44,287 nt of DNA from Candidatus Cryptobacteroides onthequi. GTDB taxonomy: Bacteria > Bacteroidota > Bacteroidia > Bacteroidales > UBA932. This document shows, one piece after another, positions 1 through 7,746 of this stretch. Where the stretch lies: NCBI GenBank assembly GCA_018066125.1, contig JAGHSA010000028.1:1-44287 (forward strand). The letters run 5' to 3'. The position numbers and the translations under genes are program-made. Under the pieces are notes generated by a model that ran no database searches, was not told the origin of the DNA, and worked only from the letters and a program-made list of their open reading frames with translations. Numbering within the stretch: position 1 is the first letter of the stretch; each line of letters begins with the position of its first letter.

Positions 1-1007
1 CCGTAGGCTGCCTTCGAGAGATCCTTGATAGGCTGGATCACGCTGTAGAGGATCACCATGTAATAGATGAAGGTAGGGGCGTCTATAGGGGAGTTGTCGC
101 TGAGGATGAGCGTGCCGCCGAACCAGAGCACGATGGCTATCATCACGGTGCCGAGGAATTCGCTTACCGGGTGAGCCATGGCCTGGCGGGTGGAAACACG
201 TCCCGTCTTGTCCTTCATGGCGCCGGTCACGCCTTCGAAACGCTCAGACATCTTCTTCTCCGCGAGGAAGGCCTTGATGACCCTGAGACCGCCGAGGGTT
301 TCCTCGACCTGCGACATGGTGTCGCTCCAGAGAGTCTGGGCCTCGAGAGACTTGGCCTTGAGCCTGCGGCCTATGAGTCCCATGAGCCAGAGCATCACCG
401 GTGCGAAGACTATGGTGAAGAGAGTCATCTGCCACGAGATGAGTATCAGTGTCCCGAAATAGAACACAATCAGGATAGGGTTCTTGATCAGCATGTCGAG
501 TGAACTCGTGATCGAGGTCTCGACTTCCTGCACGTCGCCGCTCATCCTGGCTATGATGTCTCCTTTCTTTTCTTCGGAGAAGAATCCTATCGGGAGGCTG
601 AGTATCTTGTTGTAGATCTCCATGCGCAGATCCTTGACGATGCCGGTGCGGATAGGCACCATCACCGCCGTGGAGCCGAAATAGCATGCGGTCTTGAGTG
701 CGGTCATGACCGAGAGGACGAGGCAGAGGATGATGAGTGTCATGGATCCTCCATGCACGGTCATGAACTGCGACACGTAGAAGTAGGCGTTGTTGAGAGC
801 CTTCTCCTTGAAGTCTATGGCTGTGTCCCAAGGGATGAACTCATATACCTTGTCGTTGATCCTGAAGAGTATCTGGAGTATAGGTATGATGAGGGTGAAC
901 GAGAATATGTTGAACACCGCCGAAAGGATGTTCAGAAGGACGGATCCGCCCAGATAGTTCTTGTATGGCGCCACATAGCGGCGTATCATTTTCCAGAAGT
1001 CTTTCAT
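1..1007 (-). CDS. ABC exporter, transmembrane domain (partial)
   Basis: The gene starts at the ATG at 1007 (MKDFWKMIRRYVAPYKNYL) and runs off the left edge, so about 335 residues are visible. What is present is a typical ABC type-I exporter membrane domain: several long hydrophobic helices, an 'EEKKGDIIARMSGDVQEVE' coupling segment typical of MsbA/lipid and multidrug exporters, and 'VEETLGGLRVIKAF'. The nucleotide-binding domain with Walker A, the signature and Walker B would lie outside the window. It sits 28 nt downstream of the M28-like gene on the same strand, so the two may be co-transcribed. Family knowledge suggests lipid or drug export across the inner membrane; the substrate cannot be told. 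Confidence 0.9.
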   Translation of the reverse strand, partial: MKDFWKMIRRYVAPYKNYLGGSVLLNILSAVFNIFSFTLIIPILQILFRINDKVYEFIPWDTAIDFKEKALNNAYFYVSQFMTVHGGSMTLIILCLVLSVMTALKTACYFGSTAVMVPIRTGIVKDLRMEIYNKILSLPIGFFSEEKKGDIIARMSGDVQEVETSITSSLDMLIKNPILIVFYFGTLILISWQMTLFTIVFAPVMLWLMGLIGRRLKAKSLEAQTLWSDTMSQVEETLGGLRVIKAFLAEKKMSERFEGVTGAMKDKTGRVSTRQAMAHPVSEFLGTVMIAIVLWFGGTLILSDNSPIDAPTFIYYMVILYSVIQPIKDLSKAAY

Positions 1008-1035
1008 CTGTGATTGTTTCTAGGTGCAGATTGCA

Positions 1036-2055
1036 TCATTTCATGTCGGCGAGCTTGCCCCAGATCCATCTGTAGATGATCTTGGTCCTGGCCTCCAGAA
1101 GCATCGGGCAGATCTTGTCAGGCGTGTCTGTGAGCCTGTTGGTGTCCATGGTGATGCCGGAAGTGAACATCACGCCGTAGATGCCGTGCTCGCGGAACAC
1201 TTTCTGGTCTGACACCTTGTTGAGGAACATGTCTGTGAATCCGGTGCTGCCGTAGTAGTCGAAGCTCAGGTCGAGATAGCGCTCTCCCTGGCGGTTGCAC
1301 TTGTGGAGGAGTATCTTGTCCGCGTCCTTGCACCCGAGCATGATGAGATAGTCGTCGAAGCCCTTGTGCGCCGGAGCCTGGTTGCCGCCGAGGATGTCGA
1401 GGTTGACCATCATGGTGATATCCCTTGGGTTGATCGCCCTGTTGGAGTATGGGTCTCTGAACATGCCCCTGGAGATGCGGTTCCAGAGATTCTCCGATCC
1501 CGCAAGGCTCAGCTGCTTGGCGTCGAATGCCACGAAGATGATGTTCTGGCGTATCTCCCCGCCCATTGCGGCGACATATCTGAACATGTCGGCTATGCCG
1601 AGAAGGGCTGCGACTCCGGAGGCGTTCGAGTCTGCGCCCGGGTAGATGGATCCGTCGAGCATCCCTATGCCGTCATAGTGCGCTCCGATGATGATGTAGC
1701 TGCTGCGGTTTGCCGGTCTGGTGGCCGGAATCATTCCGATCACATTGTGGCATACGCCCTTGGCGTTGCGGAATGACTGCGAATATGTGCTCCCGAAAGG
1801 GGTGAGTCCGAGTCCTGCGAATCTTCTGGAGATCCACCATGCTGCATCCACAGCACCTCTCTGGACTGTGCCTCGTCCTTCGCAGACTGCACTTGAGAGA
1901 TAGTCTGTGTAGTGCTTGAGCGTGGTGCTGTCGACAACGCTCTCCGCGTCTCTGAAAGGCTGGAGGGTGACTCTGTGGCTCTGACATGATGCCTGTGCCT
2001 GTGAAATGGCCGCTGCTGCCAGCACTGTAAGGAATATTTTTTTTGCCGGATTCAC
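1036..2055 (-). CDS. secreted M28-family peptidase homologue, catalytically degenerate
   Basis: 339 residues with an N-terminal export signal (MNPAKKIFLTVLAAAAISQA, then ASC). The start codon is GTG at 2055. The M28 zinc aminopeptidase fold is recognisable from 'GAHYDG' (H126, D128), 'PGADSNASG' (D142), 'FVAFDAKQLSLAGS' and 'MVNLDILGG' (D220). The usual Glu-Glu pair (general base plus zinc ligand) is replaced by Lys180-Gln181, and the last zinc-ligand His, expected in an SDHxxF context, is Gln284 (SDQKVF). Three of the residues needed for a two-zinc aminopeptidase are therefore absent. It may be a binding protein or pseudoenzyme, or use another chemistry. A minus-strand -7 element lies at 2101-2108. 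M28 fold fairly sure; activity doubtful. Confidence 0.8.
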   Translation of the reverse strand: MNPAKKIFLTVLAAAAISQAQASCQSHRVTLQPFRDAESVVDSTTLKHYTDYLSSAVCEGRGTVQRGAVDAAWWISRRFAGLGLTPFGSTYSQSFRNAKGVCHNVIGMIPATRPANRSSYIIIGAHYDGIGMLDGSIYPGADSNASGVAALLGIADMFRYVAAMGGEIRQNIIFVAFDAKQLSLAGSENLWNRISRGMFRDPYSNRAINPRDITMMVNLDILGGNQAPAHKGFDDYLIMLGCKDADKILLHKCNRQGERYLDLSFDYYGSTGFTDMFLNKVSDQKVFREHGIYGVMFTSGITMDTNRLTDTPDKICPMLLEARTKIIYRWIWGKLADMK

Positions 2056-2076
2056 GGGTAAGGCCTGATTTATGAT

Positions 2077-2084
2077 TATATTTG
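2077..2084 (+). promoter_or_regulatory. Bacteroidetes -7 promoter element (TATATTTG) for the TPR gene
   Basis: TATATTTG matches the Bacteroidetes TAnnTTTG -7 consensus and lies about 52 nt before the ATG at 2136. No good TTTG is seen at the usual -33 spacing, so the call rests on the -7 box and position only. Confidence 0.55.
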
Positions 2085-2100
2085 CATGATTCGTGAGTTA

Positions 2101-2108
2101 CAAAAGTA
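2101..2108 (-). promoter_or_regulatory. Bacteroidetes -7 promoter element (TACTTTTG) for the M28-like gene
   Basis: Read on the minus strand this is TACTTTTG, an exact TAnnTTTG match about 45 nt before the GTG start at 2055. It is interleaved with the plus-strand -7 box at 2077-2084, so the two divergent transcripts would overlap at their 5' ends. No clear -33 box. Confidence 0.45.
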
Positions 2109-2135
2109 ACAATTCCACGCCACATTCGGAAATAA

Positions 2136-4175
2136 ATGAAGAGACTTGGTACAATATTGGTCATGATGGTTCTATGGAGCCAGGCATGTCTTGCACAGTA
2201 TGACAAGGACGTATTCTCGTTCAGGGGAAGGAACGCCCTTGCAGATGGAAGATATGCCCAGGCCATAGAGCAGTTCAACATCCTGGCGCGTCTGGATACC
2301 ACAGACTACTGGACTTATTTCTACCGTGGCATCGCCAAATACAATCTCGGTGACATCCGTGGAGCCCAGCAGGATTTCGATACGTCCGTGCGCCTCGACC
2401 CTGTGTTTACCAACGGATATCATTACAGGGCCATTACATACAGCCGCTTCGGCAGGTACGACGAGGCTCTGGCAGATTTCAAGAAGGCAATAGATCTCCG
2501 TCCGGGTTTCATCGGTCTGTATTTCAGCCGGGGAGTGACATACTTCCTGGCGCAGCGCTTTGAAGATGCCGTGTCGGATTTCGACCGATACATCCGCAAG
2601 GAGCCGAAGGACCCTTCCGCATATCTGAACAGGGGAGCCAGCTATCTCTTCCTCGGTGACACCACCAAGGCGATAAATGACTACAACAAGGCCATAAAGC
2701 TCGACCGCTTCGAGCCTGAGGGATACATACGCCGCGGCCGTCTCTATGCCGAACGCAAGGAATATGACAAGGCCATCGGCGATATGGACAAGGCCATCTC
2801 TCTGGATTCGACCAACACTTTCGCATACTTCAACAGGGCGATCATGTACTATGACCAGATGGACTACAACAGGGCCATGTCAGACCTCAATCATGTGCTG
2901 AAAGAGGAACCGGGCAACGCCCTCACCCTGTACAACAGGAGTCTCATCTATGCACAGGTCGGTGACTATGAGTCGGCTCTGGCCGATATGGACAGGGTGA
3001 TCAACATCAACCCCGGCAACGTGCTCGCGTTCTACAACCGTGCCTCATACTTCGCGCAGATGGGACGCTGGAAGGATGCCGTGGAGGACTACGACAAGGC
3101 CATCGAGCTGTATCCGGATTTCGCCAAGGCATACATGAACCGCTCTTATGTCAAGAACATGATGGGTGACATGAAGTCTTCCAAGGCCGACTACCAGACC
3201 GCGCAGAAGAAAGTTGCCGAGTATCGTGCCAAGACCGCTGATTCAGAAGGGTCGTTTGCCGATACCACCAAGAAATACAGCTCCCTGCTGAGCCTTGACG
3301 CCGACTTCGCGAAGAAGGACTTCGACAATGAACTGCTCCAGCACAGAGATATCGACATACGTCTCAAGCCTCTCTACAAGTTCAGGCTGGCAGCGGCGAG
3401 GGACAATCAGATGTATGCGCTGAAGAACAGGTATGAGAATCCTCTCATGGACCGCTTCATCAATGACTCCCATGTACCGGTCATCATCACCAACCTCGAT
3501 TCCATCCCTGGCGTCAGGGTAGTCGGAAGTTTCGAAAACGCCGTGATGGGAGACAGCAACCTCGGGGCCGGCAGGATGACTCTTCCTGCTTCGGAACTCA
3601 ATTTCATCAAGGGCCTGTATGAGCTTCAGAACAAGCAGTTCACATCCGCTCTGAACTATTTCGACAGGGCAGTGGAATCTGCGGAAGACGATCAGACCAA
3701 GGCGAAATATGCAGAGTTCTACCGTGCATTCTACATGATGAACAGAGGCGTCCTCAGGGCTGAGATGATCGATTTCATCGCATCGATCCAGAACAATGTC
3801 CAGACTCTCACCATGGATGATCAGGGTGCCATCAGGGCAAGGGTCAGCGACCAGTCAAGCTATACCTACGACTATTCGGAGGCTATCGAGGACATGCGGC
3901 AGGCGAGTGCTCTTGTGCCGGATTTCCCGTACTTCTATTTCAACCTCGGAAATCTCTATTGCCTCTCATCGCAGCTTGTCAGCTCCATCGAGAGCTATGA
4001 CAAGGCCATCAGCCTCTATCCATACATGGGGGACGCATATTTCAACCGCGGACTTGTCCTGATCTATCTCAAAGACAAGGAGAAGGGCTGCATAGACCTC
4101 TCCAGGGCCGGTGAACTCGGTGTGGCTGATGCATACAGTGTCATATCTAAATATTGTGAGGATGAGCGCCATTAG
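2136..4175 (+). CDS. tetratricopeptide-repeat protein, exported
   Basis: 679 residues with an N-terminal signal peptide (MKRLGTILVMMVLWSQACLA, then QYDKD). From about residue 25 to 365 there are tandem 34-residue TPR units with the pattern 'AYxNRGxxYxxxGDYxxAIxDYxKAIxLxP', roughly ten copies. A less repetitive middle part (about 370-520) follows, and a second short TPR block near the C-terminus (FPYFYFNLGNLY, YDKAISLYPYMGDAYFNRG). TPR arrays hold protein partners; no enzymatic motif is visible. The start is the first ATG after the promoter at 2077. Its stop overlaps the start of the metallo-hydrolase gene by 14 nt, implying a shared transcript. A periplasmic or envelope scaffold role is inferred. 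Confidence 0.9.
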   Translation: MKRLGTILVMMVLWSQACLAQYDKDVFSFRGRNALADGRYAQAIEQFNILARLDTTDYWTYFYRGIAKYNLGDIRGAQQDFDTSVRLDPVFTNGYHYRAITYSRFGRYDEALADFKKAIDLRPGFIGLYFSRGVTYFLAQRFEDAVSDFDRYIRKEPKDPSAYLNRGASYLFLGDTTKAINDYNKAIKLDRFEPEGYIRRGRLYAERKEYDKAIGDMDKAISLDSTNTFAYFNRAIMYYDQMDYNRAMSDLNHVLKEEPGNALTLYNRSLIYAQVGDYESALADMDRVININPGNVLAFYNRASYFAQMGRWKDAVEDYDKAIELYPDFAKAYMNRSYVKNMMGDMKSSKADYQTAQKKVAEYRAKTADSEGSFADTTKKYSSLLSLDADFAKKDFDNELLQHRDIDIRLKPLYKFRLAAARDNQMYALKNRYENPLMDRFINDSHVPVIITNLDSIPGVRVVGSFENAVMGDSNLGAGRMTLPASELNFIKGLYELQNKQFTSALNYFDRAVESAEDDQTKAKYAEFYRAFYMMNRGVLRAEMIDFIASIQNNVQTLTMDDQGAIRARVSDQSSYTYDYSEAIEDMRQASALVPDFPYFYFNLGNLYCLSSQLVSSIESYDKAISLYPYMGDAYFNRGLVLIYLKDKEKGCIDLSRAGELGVADAYSVISKYCEDERH

Positions 4176-5025
4176 GTTCAAGTCACTGTCAAGCGGAAGC
4201 TGCGGAAACTGCTACTTCCTCGGCATAGAGCAGGACGGCGCCGTCACTGACGCCATTCTCATCGATGCCGGCGTCAGTTACCGTAGACTCAAGAAGGAGC
4301 TGGCCGCCGAGCACATAGACCTGTCGGTGATCAAGGCGGTGATCGTGACCCATGACCACATGGACCACATCAGGAGCCTGGGTTCGTATTGCAAGTATCT
4401 GCATATCCCGGTGTACGCCACAAAGCTTCTTCATGATGCCATGGCACGCCATACATACACTCTCGAACACCTGGGCGCTGTGAGACGCGACCTCAGGGAC
4501 GGAGTGTGGAACGATATCATTCCCGGCGCCTTTTCGGTCCGCTATTTCATCGTGCCTCACGATGCCACGCAGACTGTGGGCTACGGCATACGCATAGGGG
4601 ATGCCTATCCTTTCGTGATCATGACGGATATCGGGGCAATGACACCGGAAGCGATGGCATACGCTTCCCATGCCCGTACCGTGGTGGTTGAGTCCAATTA
4701 TGACATGGACATGCTCATGGGCGGCCCATATACGCACGAGCTGAAGATGCGCATCTGTCAGGGCAACGGCCATCTGTCTAATGACGGCTGCGCCGAAGCC
4801 ATCGCGAAGTTCTACCATCCGGGTCTGGACCATATCTATCTCTGCCATCTGAGCGAGAACAACAACACTCCGCAGCTGGCTTATGCCGCATCGTCTGATG
4901 CGCTTGGCAGGCTCGGATTCAGGCCTTCATACGAGCATTCGGCCTCATTCGTGCACGGAGACGGCTCGTCTGTCACTCTCCAGCCTCTTCCGCGGCGCAC
5001 CCCTTCTCCGCTTTTCACCCTTTGA
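4162..5025 (+). CDS. metallo-beta-lactamase-fold hydrolase, WalJ/YycJ type
   Basis: 287 residues from the ATG at 4162 (MSAIRFKSLSSGSCGNCYFL), chosen because the N-terminus then matches the YycJ/WalJ family start; an upstream in-frame ATG at 4111 would add residues unlike the family. The metal-binding HxHxDH motif is present as 'THDHMDH', and the family signature 'HLSENNN' occurs near the C-terminus. Members are cytoplasmic, metal-dependent 5'-exonuclease-like or otherwise uncharacterised phosphodiesterases linked to DNA repair or cell-wall control in Firmicutes; the role in Bacteroidales is less clear. The gene overlaps the TPR gene by 14 nt and is followed by pgi after a 67-nt gap. Confidence 0.85.
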   Translation: MSAIRFKSLSSGSCGNCYFLGIEQDGAVTDAILIDAGVSYRRLKKELAAEHIDLSVIKAVIVTHDHMDHIRSLGSYCKYLHIPVYATKLLHDAMARHTYTLEHLGAVRRDLRDGVWNDIIPGAFSVRYFIVPHDATQTVGYGIRIGDAYPFVIMTDIGAMTPEAMAYASHARTVVVESNYDMDMLMGGPYTHELKMRICQGNGHLSNDGCAEAIAKFYHPGLDHIYLCHLSENNNTPQLAYAASSDALGRLGFRPSYEHSASFVHGDGSSVTLQPLPRRTPSPLFTL

Positions 5026-5092
5026 TATGATGGTGGAAAAGCGGATTTTTATTAAATTCGCAGGATTCGAAATTTCAAAAACTAAACATAAA

Positions 5093-6421
5093 ATGGTTAA
5101 AGTAAATCTGGGAGGCTGCAGCTCCTTTGTAAACGATGCAGATTACAAGACATATGTCCAGAAGGCACTTGCTGCCTTCGATACACTTCAGAATGAGGAT
5201 GGTGCCGGAAACGATTTCCTCGGATGGAAGACTCTTCCTATCGACATCACCGAGTCACTCATCTGTGACATCGAGGCTGTGCGTGACTCATGGAAGGCAA
5301 AGGGTGTCAACCTTGTAGTCGTGATTGGTATCGGAGGCTCATATCTCGGCGCAAAGTGTGCGATCGAGGCTCTCAGCCACTCATTTGTCCGTCCGGCAGA
5401 CAAGCCTCAGGTGGTATTCGCGGGCAACAATCTCTCTGAGGAGTATCTCGCAGAGCTTATGGATCTCGCCAAGACCTGCAACACTGCTGTGATTGTCATC
5501 TCCAAGTCAGGTACCACCACAGAGCCTGCAGTGGCATTCCGCATCTTCAAGGAGTATGTAGAGCAGACCTATGGCAAGGCAGAGGCTGCCGAGCGTATCG
5601 TTGCCATCACCGATGCCAAGAAGGGCGCTCTCAAGACTCTCGCCACTCAGGAGGGATACAAGTCATTCATCGTCCCTGACAATGTCGGCGGTCGTTATTC
5701 AGTCCTCACTCCGGTGGGTCTCGTGCCTATCGCAGTCGCAGGTTTCGATATCCGCGCCATGCTCAAGGGCGCTGCTGAGGAGCGTGAGGCTCTTCTCGTG
5801 AAGTCAGAGGACAACGCTGCTGTCCAGTATGCCGCAATGCGTAACCTCCTCCACCTCGAGAACGGCAAGTCTACAGAGATCCTTGTCACCTACAACCCTA
5901 AGTTCACCTACCTCGCAGAGTGGTGGAAGCAGCTCTACGGCGAGTCTGAAGGAAAGGACCTCAAGGGTATCTTCCCGGCATCTGTCACCAACACCGCAGA
6001 CCTCCACTCGATGGGCCAGTTCATCCAGGAGGGAAGTCGCATCATGTTCGAGACTGTAGTCAACATCGAGAAGGCAAACCGTTCAGTTGTCATCGGCTCA
6101 GACGAGCAGAACCTTGACCAGCTCAACTACCTCGCAGGCCAGCATGTCAACCACTGCAACGCAATGGCACAGCTCGGTACCAAGCTCGCCCACATCGACG
6201 GCGGCGTGCCTCAGATGGAGGTAAGCATCGAGAATATCAATGAGGAGAACCTCGGTGCCATCTTCTATTTCTTCGAGTTCTCATGCGGTATCAGCGCATA
6301 CGTGCTCGGTATCAACCCATTCAACCAGCCGGGTGTCGAGGCTTACAAGAAGAACATGTTCGCTCTTCTCCGCAAGCCAGGTTTCGAGGCTCAGACAGAG
6401 GCAATCCTCAAGAGAATCTAA
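5093..6421 (+). CDS. pgi: glucose-6-phosphate isomerase
   Basis: 442 residues, close to the usual ~445 of Bacteroides Pgi. It interconverts glucose-6-phosphate and fructose-6-phosphate in glycolysis and gluconeogenesis. Hallmarks in order: 'GIGGSYLGA', 'SKSGTTTEPA' (phosphate-binding loop), 'GGRYSVLTPVGL' (PGI signature 1), 'QEGSRIMFET' and 'INPFNQPGVEAYK' (signature 2 region with the active-site Lys). The ATG at 5093 (MVKVNLGGCSSF) is preferred over an upstream in-frame ATG at 4883 that would overlap the preceding gene heavily. A weak -7-like TAAATTCG lies at 5053-5060, so it may have its own promoter. Codon choice is strongly biased (GGTATC, CTC, AAG), as expected of a highly expressed gene. 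Confidence 0.97.
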   Translation: MVKVNLGGCSSFVNDADYKTYVQKALAAFDTLQNEDGAGNDFLGWKTLPIDITESLICDIEAVRDSWKAKGVNLVVVIGIGGSYLGAKCAIEALSHSFVRPADKPQVVFAGNNLSEEYLAELMDLAKTCNTAVIVISKSGTTTEPAVAFRIFKEYVEQTYGKAEAAERIVAITDAKKGALKTLATQEGYKSFIVPDNVGGRYSVLTPVGLVPIAVAGFDIRAMLKGAAEEREALLVKSEDNAAVQYAAMRNLLHLENGKSTEILVTYNPKFTYLAEWWKQLYGESEGKDLKGIFPASVTNTADLHSMGQFIQEGSRIMFETVVNIEKANRSVVIGSDEQNLDQLNYLAGQHVNHCNAMAQLGTKLAHIDGGVPQMEVSIENINEENLGAIFYFFEFSCGISAYVLGINPFNQPGVEAYKKNMFALLRKPGFEAQTEAILKRI

Positions 6422-6424
6422 GTC

Positions 6425-7273
6425 ATGAAGAGGTTTTTTGCAATCGCAGCTCTCGCTGCTGCATTTGTCTCAGTCTTCTCATGCGGTACCGCAAAGCAGG
6501 CTGCAGACGGCAAGACCGGTTTCCCTGCCGACAGGCAGGGCGGCAAGATCGCCATCGTGGCTCATCGCGGATTCTGGGACTGTGAAGCTGCCGGCTATAC
6601 CCAGAATTCCATCGCCTCGCTCAGATGCGCACAGGAAAACCATCTCTGGGGCAGTGAGTTCGATATCCATGTGACCAGCGATGACGAGGTCATCGTCAAT
6701 CATGACAACAATATCCAGGGTGTAGTCATCTGGGACAATCCTCTCTCTACCTTCAAGGCCATGACCCTGAAGAATGGCGAGAAGCCGTCCACACTCGATG
6801 AGTATCTCACCCAGGGAGAGAAGTCGCACACAATGCTCGTCTGCGAGCTCAAGAAGCAGAAGAACAACCAGAGAGCAGATGTCCTTCTGGAGAAGACCGT
6901 AGAGCTTCTCAGGGCTCACAATCTCTTCACTCCTTCACGTGTTGTGTTCATCACATTCGACAAGTACCTTTGTGACCGTATTGCGAAGGAATATCCTCAG
7001 TTCGTGAACCAGTACCTCAGCGGCGATATCGCTCCTGCGAAGCTCGCTGCCCAGGGTATCAACGGTATCGACTATGAGAAGAAGGTGTTCAAGCTCTTCC
7101 CGGGCTATGTCGAGGAAGCTCACAATCTGGGCATGAGTGTCAATGCATGGACTGTCAACGATGAAGAGACCATGAAGTCACTCTTCGGTCTGGGCATCAA
7201 TCAGCTGACCACCAATGACCCTCTTCTTGCAAGGAAGCTTCTCGGCAAGAATGAATACAAGGGAAGGAAATAA
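6425..7273 (+). CDS. glycerophosphodiester phosphodiesterase family lipoprotein
   Basis: 282 residues starting 3 nt after the pgi stop. A lipoprotein signal (MKRFFAIAALAAAFVSVFSC) anchors it to the envelope. The GDPD TIM-barrel motifs are visible: 'AHRGFWD' (first catalytic His), 'EFDIHVTSDDEVIVNHD' (metal-binding Glu and Asp, second catalytic His) and C-terminal 'VNAWTVNDEE' and 'GINQLTTNDP'. The family splits glycerophosphodiesters into glycerol-3-phosphate and an alcohol; many Bacteroidetes copies are lipoproteins of unknown exact substrate. It probably shares the pgi transcript and ends at the hairpin at 7291-7321. Confidence 0.9.
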   Translation: MKRFFAIAALAAAFVSVFSCGTAKQAADGKTGFPADRQGGKIAIVAHRGFWDCEAAGYTQNSIASLRCAQENHLWGSEFDIHVTSDDEVIVNHDNNIQGVVIWDNPLSTFKAMTLKNGEKPSTLDEYLTQGEKSHTMLVCELKKQKNNQRADVLLEKTVELLRAHNLFTPSRVVFITFDKYLCDRIAKEYPQFVNQYLSGDIAPAKLAAQGINGIDYEKKVFKLFPGYVEEAHNLGMSVNAWTVNDEETMKSLFGLGINQLTTNDPLLARKLLGKNEYKGRK

Positions 7274-7290
7274 CTCTTTGTATCTGATAC

Positions 7291-7321
7291 AAAAAAGGCG
7301 GCCCGGAAGAGCCGCCTTTTT
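7291..7321. terminator. bidirectional rho-independent terminator
   Basis: GGCGGC at 7297-7302 pairs with GCCGCC at 7311-7316 across an 8-nt loop, flanked by an A-run on the left and a T-run on the right (AAAAAA...TTTTT). The symmetry lets it end both the plus-strand GDPD transcript and the convergent minus-strand lipoprotein operon, which stops at 7330. Confidence 0.85.
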
Positions 7322-7329
7322 CATTGCCA

Positions 7330-7746
7330 TCAGAAGTTTGATATCTGAATGCTGTCCGGTATTGAAGAGATTCTTTTGTAAATCGACTCTTCCGATCCGG
7401 ATGTGAGAGTGAGCATGCCGTCGGTTACCTCGACAGTGTAGGCCGCTGCCCACGGAGTTCCGTCGGTGTAATTGCCGGACAGTCTGTTGCCAGTCAGTGT
7501 CCAGCTTCCGTCATATCGTACGTAGGAACTGTTTTCGTCGAGTCTCTGAAAGATGACAAACTTGCCGTCCCCGACAATGTCCAGATAGACCTGAGGCGTC
7601 TGTCCGTATTGCCCGCTGACGCTGACAAGTTCCCATGCCCCCGGAAGATCATTACGGTAATCCTTCTCCTTTTCACATGCGCAGAAGACGATGGCAGAAA
7701 TGACAGCTGCCATCAGGTACCTGAGAATATTGCTGAACTTCATCAT
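7330..7746 (-). CDS. small lipocalin-like lipoprotein
   Basis: 138 residues from the ATG at 7746 (MMKFSNILRYLMAAVISAIVFCAC). The start overlaps the TGA of the upstream protease gene as ATGA, and a GGAGG lies a few bases before. A lipoprotein signal ends at FCAC-EKEKD. The mature part, with 'LPGAWELVSVSG', 'YVRYDGSWTLTGNRLSGNY' and 'YTVEVTDGMLTLTSG', is the short beta-barrel pattern of Bacteroidetes lipocalin-like proteins. No catalytic motif. It is the last gene of a four-gene operon of exported lipoproteins (15584 down to 7330). Function unknown; small-ligand binding or inhibition of the neighbouring protease are possibilities only. Confidence 0.75.
   Translation of the reverse strand: MMKFSNILRYLMAAVISAIVFCACEKEKDYRNDLPGAWELVSVSGQYGQTPQVYLDIVGDGKFVIFQRLDENSSYVRYDGSWTLTGNRLSGNYTDGTPWAAAYTVEVTDGMLTLTSGSEESIYKRISSIPDSIQISNF

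Noticed and set aside
4883-5092. Upstream extension of glucose-6-phosphate isomerase
   Set aside because: The 70 extra residues overlap the previous gene and are not part of the family; the internal ATG at 5093 gives the normal length.
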